Part shown: in pieces, positions 26,378 through 34,693 of the stretch
Numbering within the stretch: the first letter of the stretch is position 1
Layout of the letters: every line of letters starts with the position of its first letter
Assembly (NCBI GenBank): GCA_964406155.1
Contig: CAYOQR010000002.1
Coordinates: 1-64,000 of the forward strand
From: Dongia_B sp964406155
Lineage (GTDB): Bacteria > Pseudomonadota > Alphaproteobacteria > Dongiales > Dongiaceae
Direction: 5' to 3'
DNA length: 64,000 nucleotides
Made by a program: the position numbers and the translations under genes
Notes under the pieces: generated by a model
What the model saw: the letters and a program-made list of their open reading frames with translations, nothing else
The model's database searches: none
Told to the model about the DNA's origin: nothing

Positions 26378-27292
26378 TCAGGACTTGTTGTCGGTCTTGC
26401 CGAATTTTCCGCGCAGAGTCTCGACAGCTTGATCGATGAAGAGCCGGACCTTCGGCGCCAGATAACGCCCGGCCGGATGCACGATATGGATCGGGATCGG
26501 TGGCGGCTCGTGGCCGATCAGAATACGTGTCAGTTTACCGGCGGCTTCCAGCGGTGCCGCCTGATAGGAGAGGACGCGGATCACGCCGCCATCGGCAACG
26601 GCCGCATCGAGGGCGGCCTGTACCGTGTTCACCATCAGCCGCGTCTTGACCGGGAAGGTGGCCTCCCGTGTGCCGGTGCCGAAGGTCCAGCGGTCGATTA
26701 CCGGGCGAACGCCGGCAACCGCGATAGCGTCGTAATGTTGCAGGTCGGTGGGTGTTTTCGGCATGCCTTGGGTCGCGAGATAGCCGGGACTGGCACAGAT
26801 GATGCGCCGCACATGCCCCACCTGAATCGCCTGCAGGCTGGAATCGGGAAGCTCGGCGATACGGATGCCGAGATCCACGCCTTCGTCGATATAGGAGACG
26901 ATGCGGTTCAGCAGCAGCATCGAGAAATTGACCAGCGGATAGGCCCGCATGAAGGACTGCGCGATCGGCAGCACATGCATCCGGCCGAACATTTCCGGCG
27001 CCGTCACGGTCAGCAGCCCGCGCGGCTCGAGTTTTTCGCTGGCGGCGGAAAGCTCCAACTCCTCGAAATCGCTCAGCGTCCGCCGGCAGAGATCGAGATA
27101 GCGGGCACCGGCATCGGTCAGTGCGACGGCGCGGGTGGTCCGGTTGAACAGTCTGAGCCCCAGCCTTTCTTCGAGGGTGGCGACCGCCCGGGTGACCGCG
27201 GCCGGCGAGCGGTTCAGCCGGCGGGCCGCCGCGACGAAGCTGCCTTGTTCGGCGACTGCGATGAAAATCCCCAGCAGATCCACCCGGTCCAT
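26378..27292 (-). CDS. LysR-family transcriptional regulator
   Basis: This 304-residue protein has an N-terminal winged helix (FVAAARRLNRSPAAVTRAVATLE, residues about 19-41) and a periplasmic-binding-like effector domain with the segments SYIDEGVDLGIRI and RRIICASPGYL, typical of the CrgA/PA0477-like group. It is divergent from the glutathione S-transferase gene and probably controls it together with the PPOX gene. A perfect inverted repeat lies between them at 27344-27359. Confidence 0.92.
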   Translation of the reverse strand: MDRVDLLGIFIAVAEQGSFVAAARRLNRSPAAVTRAVATLEERLGLRLFNRTTRAVALTDAGARYLDLCRRTLSDFEELELSAASEKLEPRGLLTVTAPEMFGRMHVLPIAQSFMRAYPLVNFSMLLLNRIVSYIDEGVDLGIRIAELPDSSLQAIQVGHVRRIICASPGYLATQGMPKTPTDLQHYDAIAVAGVRPVIDRWTFGTGTREATFPVKTRLMVNTVQAALDAAVADGGVIRVLSYQAAPLEAAGKLTRILIGHEPPPIPIHIVHPAGRYLAPKVRLFIDQAVETLRGKFGKTDNKS

Positions 27293-27343
27293 CTGATTAT
27301 TCCAGAAAATGAAATAAAGAACCGCATTATTGGATAATTAATC

Positions 27344-27359
27344 CTATTTTTGAAAATAG
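27344..27359. promoter_or_regulatory. Inverted repeat between LysR gene and GST operon
   Basis: CTATTTT-TG-AAAATAG is a perfect repeat of 7-base arms in a short AT-rich divergent region. The position, 52 bases from the LysR start and 48 from the GST start, fits a LysR operator or overlapping promoters. It could also simply be an AT-rich promoter feature. Confidence 0.5.
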
Positions 27360-27406
27360 CATAGTCATGAGTCGTCATGTACCCACCCCGTCCTGAAGAG
27401 GATTCC

Positions 27407-28042
27407 ATGCCGACCCCCGCCCATCCGATCCGCCTCTACGGCGTCAAACTGTCGGGCCATTCCCACCGCGCTGAGCTGATGCTTAAGCTCTTGAAGCTGC
27501 CGTATGAATTCCACGCCATCGACCTGTCCAAGGGCGTGCAGAAGAGCGCCGATTTCCTCAAACTCAATCCCTTCGGCCTGGTACCAGTGATCGATGATGG
27601 CGGCACGGTGATCGCCGATTCCGTCGCCATCCTGGTCTATCTCGCGACGAAATATGACGAGAGCCGCCGGTGGCAGCCGACCGAGGCAGTCAGCACGGCA
27701 CGGGTGCAGCAATGGCTCTCCGTGGCCCAGGGGCCGGTCTTCAACGGGCCTGCTCGGGCTCGGCTGTTCAAGCTCTTTCAGCAGCCACTCAATTATGACG
27801 CGGCGAAGACGATCGCGGAAAACCTGTTCACGGTGCTCGAGTCGCATCTGACGGGGCGGTCGTTTCTGGCGGAAGACCATCCGACGATCGCCGATATCGC
27901 CCTCTACAGTTATGTCGCGGCGGCGCCCGAAGGCGGATTGCCGCTGGCTCCCTATCCCGCGATCGGCGCCTGGCTGGCGCGGCTGGAAGCTCTGCTGAAT
28001 TTCTATCCGATGCCGAAAACCGGCCCCAGCCGCGCGGCATAA
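27407..28042 (+). CDS. Glutathione S-transferase
   Basis: I choose the ATG at 27407 because GAGGA lies just upstream; an ATG ten codons earlier lacks a site. The 211-residue protein has the N-terminal thioredoxin-like domain (IRLYGVKLSGHSHRAELML, NPFGLVPVIDDGG, IADSVAILVYLA) and a helical C-terminal domain with the N-capping motif TIADIALYSY. A Ser in SGHSHRA is the likely catalytic residue, as in theta/beta-type enzymes. It is 20 bases upstream of the PPOX-family gene and probably in one operon with it. Confidence 0.9.
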   Translation: MPTPAHPIRLYGVKLSGHSHRAELMLKLLKLPYEFHAIDLSKGVQKSADFLKLNPFGLVPVIDDGGTVIADSVAILVYLATKYDESRRWQPTEAVSTARVQQWLSVAQGPVFNGPARARLFKLFQQPLNYDAAKTIAENLFTVLESHLTGRSFLAEDHPTIADIALYSYVAAAPEGGLPLAPYPAIGAWLARLEALLNFYPMPKTGPSRAA

Positions 28043-28062
28043 GGTGTGAAGAGGATCAAGCC

Positions 28063-29058
28063 ATGGATATGTCCGATCAGGTTCGGCCCTCACCCTGGCA
28101 TGCGGGCGAACGCGCCTTGCAGGAACGGGTCGGCGTCGCCGCGCAGATGGACCAGGCCGGGCGGCGCGTGATCCGCCCCTTCATGCCGGATCAGCATCGT
28201 GAGTTCTTCGCCCAGCTTCCCTTCCTGCTGGTCGGGTCGGTCGACGCGCAGGGCTGGCCCTGGGCATCGATCCTCAGCGGATCGCCAGGTTTCGCGGTCA
28301 GCCCCGATCCGCAGCGGCTGGATATCGCCGCATGGCCGGTGGCTGGCGATCCGCTGCGAAATGCCATCCATCCGGGAGCCTCGCTCGGTGTCCTGGGGAT
28401 CGAGCTGCCGACACGCCGCCGCAACCGCATGAATGGCCATGTCCTCGCCATGACCGATGGTGGCTTTTCGCTGGCAGTGGATCAGAGCTTCGGCAACTGC
28501 GCGAAATACATCCAGGCGCGCGATTACATCTCAGCCGGTGCCGATTGGTCACCACATACGGTGACCGCAGCACCTTTCACCTCGCTCGATGCTCGCGCGC
28601 GGCAATTGATTGCGACGGCGGATACGTTCTTCGTCGCATCATCGGCGTCCATCATCGATCAGGAAACGGGGCAGGGGAGGCAACAGGCCGTCGATGTCTC
28701 CCATCGTGGCGGGCGTTCCGGTTTTCTGAAGATCGATGCCGAGGGCCGGGTCGTGGTGCCGGATTATGCCGGCAACCGTTTCTTCAACACGCTCGGCAAT
28801 CTGCTGGTCAATTCCCGTGCCGGGCTGGTCTTCATCGATTTCGATCGGGGCGATCTGCTCCAGGTTGTCGGTACCACGGAGATCGATTTCGACAGCCCGG
28901 AGGTCGCCGCCATGCCTGGTGTCGAACGGTTATGGCGCTTCCGGCCAAGCCATGGGCAATGGCTCCAGGGAGCCTTGCCCCAACGCTTCGCCTTTCGCGA
29001 GATATCGCCAGCCTCACTGACGGCGGGGATCTGGTCGGATGCCCGCTTGCCCGGTTAG
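28063..29058 (+). CDS. Pyridoxamine 5'-phosphate oxidase-family flavoprotein
   Basis: This 331-residue protein contains an FMN split barrel with FFAQLPFLLVGSVDAQGWPWAS and GRVVVPDYAGNRFFNTLGN. The region NGHVLAMTDGGFSLAVDQSFGNC is characteristic of stand-alone versions of a module that in other bacteria is fused to a ferredoxin reductase. A redox or antioxidant role alongside the glutathione S-transferase is inference. It has no membrane segment. Confidence 0.8.
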   Translation: MDMSDQVRPSPWHAGERALQERVGVAAQMDQAGRRVIRPFMPDQHREFFAQLPFLLVGSVDAQGWPWASILSGSPGFAVSPDPQRLDIAAWPVAGDPLRNAIHPGASLGVLGIELPTRRRNRMNGHVLAMTDGGFSLAVDQSFGNCAKYIQARDYISAGADWSPHTVTAAPFTSLDARARQLIATADTFFVASSASIIDQETGQGRQQAVDVSHRGGRSGFLKIDAEGRVVVPDYAGNRFFNTLGNLLVNSRAGLVFIDFDRGDLLQVVGTTEIDFDSPEVAAMPGVERLWRFRPSHGQWLQGALPQRFAFREISPASLTAGIWSDARLPG

Positions 29059-29071
29059 AGGACGATGCTGT

Positions 29072-29539
29072 TTACAAGACGGTTGAGGCGCTCTTCCGCT
29101 TCGGGCGCTGAGCGGCTGTAGCGGTGTTCAATGACGCGGCGGCGCGAATGAGCGCCTTCAGTGCCTTTTCATCAATCTTGTCACCCTCATGGATATCGAT
29201 GGCACGCCTGGTGTTGCCGTCGAGGCTGGAATTGAAAAGGCCTGACGGGTCTTCCAGCGAGGCACCCTTTGCGAAGGTCATCTTCACGATATTCTTGTAG
29301 GTCTCACCGGTGCAGATGATGCCGGCATGCGACCATACGGGAACGCCTTTCCACTTCCATTCCTCGATCACCTCGGGAACGGCTTGCTTGATGAGGTTTC
29401 GAATCCGGGCGAGCATTTCACCCCGCCAATCATCAAGTTCCTTGATTCTTGCATCGATCAGCGCAGAGGGGGACACTTCCCCTTTTCCCCCCGTTGCAGC
29501 GCTCTTGTCAGTCTGCTTGCTTTTCGTCACTTGCTTCAT
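29072..29539 (-). CDS. DUF1801-domain protein
   Basis: I use the ATG at 29539 (155 residues); the frame is open upstream. The core, MLARIRNLIKQAVPEVIEE, WKWKGVPVWSHAGIICTGET and VKMTFAKGASL, matches the YdhG-like/DUF1801 fold, whose biochemical role is unknown. The N-terminal 25 residues are Lys/Ser-rich. It is the last gene of a leftward set (SRPBCC, DUF1801, DUF1801) of a kind often accompanied by an ArsR regulator (family knowledge). Confidence 0.8.
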   Translation of the reverse strand: MKQVTKSKQTDKSAATGGKGEVSPSALIDARIKELDDWRGEMLARIRNLIKQAVPEVIEEWKWKGVPVWSHAGIICTGETYKNIVKMTFAKGASLEDPSGLFNSSLDGNTRRAIDIHEGDKIDEKALKALIRAAASLNTATAAQRPKRKSASTVL

Positions 29540-29602
29540 CTCTATTGTCACCCGTCCGTCGCCTGGATGTTGCTTGCCATCATCTGATATCACCGCATCC
29601 CG

Positions 29603-30073
29603 TCACAGTCGTTCGCCGGGCAACCGGCTTGCTTGCTTGATCCAAGCGGCGAGTTGCGCTTCGTCGAGCTGATCGTTTTCGCGAATGTCGAGATAGCGGG
29701 TATCGCCGCTCTTGGACGGTTTCGGTGGAGGGGGGTGCAGCGAGGTGCCGCGGAAGAAAGCCACTTTGACGTATTTCGTGAAGCAATGGATACCGAGGAA
29801 CCAGCCCTGACCGTCGATCCCATAGAGTGGCGAATTCCATTTGACGGCCTTGAGCACGCCAGGGACCGTGCGCGTGATGAGCTCGTCGAGACGACGCCCG
29901 AGGTCGCTTTTCCAACCCGGCATGGCTGCGATATAGGCCTGCACAGGGGCGTCACCCTCGGCCTTCGCAATCTGAGGATTGCCCCCTGCGAGAAGGGCCG
30001 GTTTCGTAGCGGCTGGCTTGGCGGCAGTCTTCGTCGTCGTCTTTGCTGATTTGACGGGCGTCTTGTTGGCCAT
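29603..30073 (-). CDS. DUF1801-domain protein with basic N-terminal tail
   Basis: The ATG at 30073 gives 156 residues; the frame is open further upstream but that part is not protein-like. Residues 1-30 are a Lys/Ala/Thr-rich tail resembling histone-like tails. The folded part has GRRLDELITRTVPGVLKAV, KWNSPLYGIDGQGWFLGIH and VKVAFFRGTSL, the DUF1801 hallmarks. It lies about 75 bases after the SRPBCC gene and 63 before the second DUF1801 gene, all on the minus strand. Confidence 0.82.
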   Translation of the reverse strand: MANKTPVKSAKTTTKTAAKPAATKPALLAGGNPQIAKAEGDAPVQAYIAAMPGWKSDLGRRLDELITRTVPGVLKAVKWNSPLYGIDGQGWFLGIHCFTKYVKVAFFRGTSLHPPPPKPSKSGDTRYLDIRENDQLDEAQLAAWIKQASRLPGERL

Positions 30074-30147
30074 GGGGATTGCTTCTGGATTCTCCGGGGT
30101 GTGCAACTCCGTAAGAGGAACAGAGCTTAGCCACGTGCCGGCTGAGG

Positions 30148-30558
30148 TCAATCTATCCGCGCCAGAACCTGTTCCAGGGCGGTGAGGAATTTCTGCCACC
30201 CGAATTTGGCGCCCTGATAGGCCTGCTGCTGATCCGACCGGAAGCCGGATTGCTCCATGCGCAGATGGGTTCCCGTGCGCGTCGGGGTCAGGGTCCAGGT
30301 GACGACGCTCTCGAGACCATAGGCCGCCCAGGTATAAGACAGTGTCTTGTTCGGCTCGATTGTCAGAACCTGGCAGTCGACAGCACCCCAGTCAGCGCGA
30401 AAATTGAAACGGTGATCCACCACCGGCTTGAAGTCGCTCTTCATGAGCCATTCTTCGATGAGATGGGGCTGCGTGAGCGCGCGCCAGATCCGTTCCGCCG
30501 GGAAGGGCATCTCTCGTTCGACAATGACGGAGCGGATTTCGGACGTGGCGTTGCTCAT
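30148..30558 (-). CDS. SRPBCC (AHSA1-like) domain protein
   Basis: This 136-residue START-like protein reads VEREMPFPAERIWRALTQPH, then IEEWLM and the C-terminal GWQKFLTALEQVL, all typical of the Aha1-domain SRPBCC group. Such proteins bind hydrophobic ligands in a cavity; the ligand is unknown. Its ATG overlaps the TGA of an internally deleted arsR-like stub, an arrangement that would couple their translation in the intact operon. With arsR broken, this gene may be constitutive. Confidence 0.87.
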   Translation of the reverse strand: MSNATSEIRSVIVEREMPFPAERIWRALTQPHLIEEWLMKSDFKPVVDHRFNFRADWGAVDCQVLTIEPNKTLSYTWAAYGLESVVTWTLTPTRTGTHLRMEQSGFRSDQQQAYQGAKFGWQKFLTALEQVLARID

Positions 30559-30638
30559 TGATCCATCCTTTTAAGCAGATCTTCCAGAGGTTCGAAAATG
30601 GCGTGCCGGATCGGGTCGGCGAGCATGTTGAAGAGCAT
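30555..30638 (-). pseudogene. Internally deleted ArsR-family regulator remnant
   Basis: A 27-codon frame reads MLFNMLADPIRHAIFE followed by PLEDLLKRMDQ and TGA. The first part matches the N-terminus of SRPBCC-linked ArsR regulators (…LADPTRRAIFE…), and the second matches their C-terminal end (…LEDLLKRMDQ), as I recall from family members. The whole winged-helix core of about 75 codons is missing, with the frame kept. A possible earlier start (MPD…) just upstream is out of frame. The TGA overlaps the ATG of the SRPBCC gene, as in intact operons. The stub cannot bind DNA. Confidence 0.75.
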
Positions 30639-30659
30639 ATCGTGCGTCCGGCATCATTG

Positions 30660-30701
30660 ATAACCCATGAGTTATTAATTAATATATAACTGGTGGGCTA
30701 T
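30660..30701. promoter_or_regulatory. Two operator-like sites upstream of the ArsR remnant
   Basis: ATAACCCATGAGTTAT at 30660-30675 and, on the other strand, ATAGCCCACCAGTTAT at 30686-30701 agree at 13 of 16 positions. Both have ATAAC/GTTAT-like ends, which fits ArsR-type operators. They sit in a short AT-rich stretch that should also hold the promoter. Confidence 0.55.
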
Positions 30702-30809
30702 ATGTGAGTCAAGCAGGACCGTGGAGCAGCCTCATGATCCCCGCGCCCAGAGCCAGCAGACACCCCTTATCCGGCATCATCAGCCCGGGTGGGGGGCATT
30801 GTCGGCAGG

Positions 30810-31058
30810 CTAGACGGCTGGCGGCGGTGTTTCCGGCATGGGCGGTTCCTGCGGCGGCATTTCCGGAAACGGCTCGGGGTCGTTGGGGAATGGCGTCGGC
30901 GGTATCTCGCCCGGCAGCGGCGGATCGCCGGGCCATGGCGGTTGTGGGATCGGCGGTAGATTCGCCGGCCGCGGTGAGTCGGGTTGCGCCGCTTCCACCG
31001 CGGATAATACGCCGCCATATCCTGTGAAAGGCCCGAACGGGAACTGTACGTTCGTCAT
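30810..31058 (-). CDS. Small proline-rich protein
   Basis: The ATG at 31058 has GGGAGA upstream and gives 82 residues. The first 20 (MTNVQFPFGPFTGYGG...) are followed by a Pro/Glu-rich tail in which nearly every third residue is Pro (PPIPQPPWPGDPPLPGEIPP). No signal peptide or known domain is present. Codon use is normal for the region, and the ribosome site supports translation, but such a composition can arise in non-coding GC-rich DNA, so confidence is moderate. Confidence 0.45.
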   Translation of the reverse strand: MTNVQFPFGPFTGYGGVLSAVEAAQPDSPRPANLPPIPQPPWPGDPPLPGEIPPTPFPNDPEPFPEMPPQEPPMPETPPPAV

Positions 31059-31219
31059 GGCATCGTCTCCCTTTGCGCCGGCAGATATCTTGCGCATGTG
31101 GCCTTGCGCATATGGCATGTGCCGGCGTCTCGAGGAAATGAACGATGGTCAGTCGAACTGGTTCCGGTAAAACATGCCGTACCGGGATAAGGATTCGATG
31201 CGGTATCTGAGGTGCTGCG

Positions 31220-32536
31220 TCATGCCGGCGCGAGCATCACCTGTTTCCGGCTGCTGACGAATTCTTCCGTCGCTGTCAGGAAGCGCCCGGTCTCGATCTC
31301 ACCGATCGGCAGCATCAGGGAGACATAGCCGCGCCGCGCCATATAGAGGCCGGCGGCGATGAAATCGAGATGCATCAGTTTATGCAATTGCTTGCGTTTC
31401 GGTTCCGCCGTCGGATCAATATCCTGCGGGCGAGTGACGGATGTTGTGCTGAAATGCAGGCCGATGAAGGAGCCGATGCCGGTCGCCTGCAGGGGAACGC
31501 TGTGGCGCCGGGCGATCTCGTTGATGCCGTCGCGCAGCCTGTCTCCGGTCGCGTTCAGGCGGGCCGTGGCCTCTGGCGTATAGACCCGGGTCAGGCCGGC
31601 CAGGCCGGCGGCCATCGAGAGCACGTTGTTGTTGAAGGTGCCGGCATGGGGCCAGGCATCGGCGCGTTCCGGATCGAAACGCTGCATCAGGTCGCGGCGC
31701 CCGCCGAAGGCGCCGAAGCTCAGACCGCCGCCGAGATATTTGCCCAGCGTCGTCATATCGGGCGTGATGCCGAGTGCCGCCTGTAATCCACCGCTGGAAA
31801 GGCGCGAGGTCATCACTTCGTCGAAGATCAGGATGATGTCGTTTTCCGTGCAGGCCTGGCGCAGCGCCAGCAGGAAGGCGGGATCGGCCGGCAGGCAGCC
31901 GCCGCTGCCGAGCATCGGCTCGACCAGCACCGCCGCGAGATCGGCGCGGTGCTGACGCAGCAGCGCCAGCGCGCCCTCGATATCGTTATAGGGCGCGACC
32001 ACCCAGTCGAGCGGCAGATTGAGCGGGATGCCGCCATTGCGGAAATAGAAGACGCCGCCGTGATACCCGCCTTCGAAGACCATCACCTTGTTGCGGCCGG
32101 TCGCCGTGCGGGCCGTCTGCAGTGCAAAGAGATTGGCCTCGGTGCCGGAATTGCAGAAGCGCAGCAATTGCAGCGACGGGAAGCGCTCATGCAACACGGC
32201 CGCCAGATTGGCCTCGTAGCGGTTGGGGCCGCCGAGCACCACGCCGTTGCCGAGCGCCGCACGGATCGCTTCCAGGATGACCGGGTGGGAATGACCATAG
32301 AGACCCGCCGAATACTCGCCGAGGAAGTCGATATAGCGGTGACCGTCGAGATCCTCCAATTGGGCGCCTTCGCCCCGCGCCCAGGTCAGCGGGAAGGGAT
32401 CGTAATGCAGGACCGAGCGGGTATTGCCGCCGGGCATGACGTGACGTGCCGCCTGATGCCGGGCGGCGCTTAGCGGATTGGCTGCGACGAAGCCGGCTTC
32501 CGCCTCGCTCAGGGCAGCTTGCAGAGACGAATTCAT
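31220..32536 (-). CDS. Class-III aminotransferase, glutamate-1-semialdehyde aminomutase-like
   Basis: This 438-residue PLP enzyme has NSGTEANLFALQTARTATGR (phosphate cup), LIFDEVMTSR (Asp contacting the pyridine N) and TTLGKYLGGGLSFGAFGG with the PLP Lys. It belongs to the HemL-like branch, but Tyr after the Lys and the C-terminal half differ from true HemL, so a catabolic amino-acid aminotransferase is more likely. It is divergent from the opp operon, with a GTATAC-centred palindrome between them, which hints that transported peptides or amino acids feed it. Confidence 0.85.
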   Translation of the reverse strand: MNSSLQAALSEAEAGFVAANPLSAARHQAARHVMPGGNTRSVLHYDPFPLTWARGEGAQLEDLDGHRYIDFLGEYSAGLYGHSHPVILEAIRAALGNGVVLGGPNRYEANLAAVLHERFPSLQLLRFCNSGTEANLFALQTARTATGRNKVMVFEGGYHGGVFYFRNGGIPLNLPLDWVVAPYNDIEGALALLRQHRADLAAVLVEPMLGSGGCLPADPAFLLALRQACTENDIILIFDEVMTSRLSSGGLQAALGITPDMTTLGKYLGGGLSFGAFGGRRDLMQRFDPERADAWPHAGTFNNNVLSMAAGLAGLTRVYTPEATARLNATGDRLRDGINEIARRHSVPLQATGIGSFIGLHFSTTSVTRPQDIDPTAEPKRKQLHKLMHLDFIAAGLYMARRGYVSLMLPIGEIETGRFLTATEEFVSSRKQVMLAPA

Positions 32537-32656
32537 GGCTGGGCTCCTCTTCCAGGCGTGCCAGGGGCGATATCCAGGGCTGGGACCTGGACGAATATGA
32601 TCCTTCTTAGCCGCCTTGACAGACCGCCGGAAGGCTTGTCATAAAAGGCCTCATGA

Positions 32657-32670
32657 AGCTGTATACAGCT
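32657..32670. promoter_or_regulatory. Perfect 14-bp palindrome, GTATAC core
   Basis: AGCTGTATACAGCT is fully symmetric and sits in the 451-base divergent region between the aminotransferase (start 32536) and oppA (start 32988). TGTATACA-type cores are common in operators of GntR-family regulators. No regulator gene is adjacent. The rest of 32537-32987 holds no convincing gene; an open frame running into oppA from upstream is not protein-like. Confidence 0.5.
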
Positions 32671-32987
32671 AACCTGCCCAGCCTCTGATGCGGGTGGGAC
32701 GGTCGATATTGCAAGGGGAGAAGCCGACGGCATCGGGAAACTGACCACGTCATCGGTTGCGCGTCAGACTCATTCCACCAAGGAATGAGCTCCTGCCATC
32801 ATGTCGTTGGGACGACTTTCCCTTGAATGCTAGTTTGTCCGTGACCATTGGACGAGATCGCGCCTGCGGAGAAAGCAGGCCGCGTGAAACGGCCACACAA
32901 AAAGAGTTGCAGCGACGGGGCATGGTACCCGCGTCCATGAAAGCAACCGAAACTGCAAAACAATTTTACCGCGACAGGGAGGAAAGC

Positions 32988-34613
32988 ATGTCGGTAAGGA
33001 AGTTCGGCGGGGCCGTGAGTGCCGCTGCCATGGTACTCTTTTTGGCAACCGCCAGTCCGGCCTTGGCCGAAACGGTGATCAATCGCGGCTTCGGCGCCTC
33101 GCCGGCCTCGCTCGATCCGCAGATCAATTTCGGCGGGCGCGAGGCGCTCATCCAGGACGACATCTATGAAGGCCTGATTGCCTTCGATTCCAAGGGCGAG
33201 CCGATCCCCGGCGCCGCCGCGAGCTGGGATGTCAGTGCCGACGGCAAGATCTATACCTTCCATCTGCGCGACAATCTGAAATGGTCCAACGGCGATCCGC
33301 TGGTGGCACAGGATTTCGTCAACGGCGTGATCCGCATGCTTGACCCGGCGACCGCTTCGCAGAAGGCCTATTATCTCTCCAGCACGGTGGAGATCGAAGG
33401 CTCAAAGGAATTCGTCGACGGCAAGGTGAAGGATCCGGCCAAGGTCGGCATCTCGGCGCCCGATGCCAAGACCGTGGTGATCAAGCTGGTGAAGCCGGCG
33501 CCGTTCGCGCTGCGCCTGTTCGGCACCTACCAGACCTCGCCGATCCATAAGCCGAGCCTCGACAAATACGGCAAGGATTTCATCAAGCCGGAGAACTTCG
33601 TCGGCAACGGCGCCTACATCATGACGGAGAACATCCCGCAATCCCACGTCACCCTGGTCAAGAACAAGTATTACTGGGGTGCCGACAAGGTGCAGATCGA
33701 CAAGGTCGTCTATCAGGTGACCGAGGATCCGGCGACCGAGTTGAAGCGCTATCTCGCCGGTGAGCTCGACACCACCAACGACATCCCCCTCGACAAGATC
33801 GACGAGCTGAAGAAGAAGATCCCGGATGAAGTCCGGATCGCGCCCAGTACTGAGGTGCTCTATATCAGCTTCAACACCAAGAAGCCGCCCTTCGACAACG
33901 AGAAGTTGCGCGAGGCGCTGAGCCTGGCGATCGATCGCGACGTGCTGCAGAACAAGATCGTGAAGGCCTCTAACGCGCCGAACTATTCCTACACGCCGCC
34001 GCTCGATCCGGATTACACCGCGCCGAAGATCAAGGATGCGGAGATGTCGAAGGCCGACCGGATCGCTTTGGCGAAGAAGCTCTTCGCCGAGGCCGGCTAC
34101 GGTCCCGGCAAGCCGCTGAAGATCCAGATCGAAGCGAAGAACGACGCCGACACCAAGAAGGAAGCCGAAGGTGTCGCCGTGATGTGGAAGCAGGTACTGG
34201 GGGTTCAGGCTAAGGTCAACGCCCAGGAATTCCAGGCCTGGTACGACACCTTCAATGCCGGCGGTTGGGATGTCTTCGACGACGATTTCATCGCTGATTT
34301 CGCGACGCCGGAGGGTTTCCTCACCTATGTCCAGCCGAAAGCCGGCAACGGCTATACCTGGCAGGGCGAGGGCTATGAATCCAATAAGGAACTGGCGCAG
34401 TTCCAGGATCTGCTGGACAAGGCCCTACTGACCTCGGACAAGCCGGAGCGCTACAAGGTGCTGGCGGAGGCCGAGCGCATCTTCCTCGATGAATACTACA
34501 CCTTGCCGCTCGCCAATAAGAGCACGCGTTCCCTGATCAAGCCGCGTGTCACAGGTTGGGAAAACAATGCGCCGGGCTGGCATCCGTCGCGTTTCCTGCA
34601 AGTGTCGAACTGA
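32988..34613 (+). CDS. oppA: Peptide/oligopeptide ABC transporter substrate-binding protein
   Basis: The start at 32988 follows GGGAGG and begins a Sec signal peptide (MSVRKFGGAVSAAAMVLFLA, cleavage after SPALA), giving 541 residues. Family-5 binding-protein features are clear: NRGFGASPASLDPQ, the cluster signature AAASWDVSADGKIYTFHLRD with LKWSNGDPLVAQDFV, and LREALSLAIDRDVL. It captures peptides in the periplasm and heads the oppABCDF operon. A strong hairpin follows before oppB, which would explain a higher yield of this subunit. Confidence 0.93.
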   Translation: MSVRKFGGAVSAAAMVLFLATASPALAETVINRGFGASPASLDPQINFGGREALIQDDIYEGLIAFDSKGEPIPGAAASWDVSADGKIYTFHLRDNLKWSNGDPLVAQDFVNGVIRMLDPATASQKAYYLSSTVEIEGSKEFVDGKVKDPAKVGISAPDAKTVVIKLVKPAPFALRLFGTYQTSPIHKPSLDKYGKDFIKPENFVGNGAYIMTENIPQSHVTLVKNKYYWGADKVQIDKVVYQVTEDPATELKRYLAGELDTTNDIPLDKIDELKKKIPDEVRIAPSTEVLYISFNTKKPPFDNEKLREALSLAIDRDVLQNKIVKASNAPNYSYTPPLDPDYTAPKIKDAEMSKADRIALAKKLFAEAGYGPGKPLKIQIEAKNDADTKKEAEGVAVMWKQVLGVQAKVNAQEFQAWYDTFNAGGWDVFDDDFIADFATPEGFLTYVQPKAGNGYTWQGEGYESNKELAQFQDLLDKALLTSDKPERYKVLAEAERIFLDEYYTLPLANKSTRSLIKPRVTGWENNAPGWHPSRFLQVSN

Positions 34614-34622
34614 TCGAGCCGA

Positions 34623-34667
34623 GGCCCCGGTCATCCGCGCGAGAGCAAGGCGCGCGTGACCGGGGCC
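34623..34667 (+). terminator. Intercistronic hairpin between oppA and oppB
   Basis: GGCCCCGGTCA at 34623-34633 pairs with TGACCGGGGCC at 34657-34667, and an inner CGCGC/GCGCG pair extends the stem. There is no T run, so it is more likely an mRNA-stabilising or partially attenuating structure than a terminator. Such elements commonly raise binding-protein expression over the permease genes. Confidence 0.65.
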
Positions 34668-34693
34668 ATTAACTGGGGCCATCCGATCCGCCG

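Noticed and set aside
32757..32987. N-terminal extension of OppA by 77 codons
   Set aside because: It would bury the Sec signal peptide, and the ATG at 32988 has a strong GGGAGG site.
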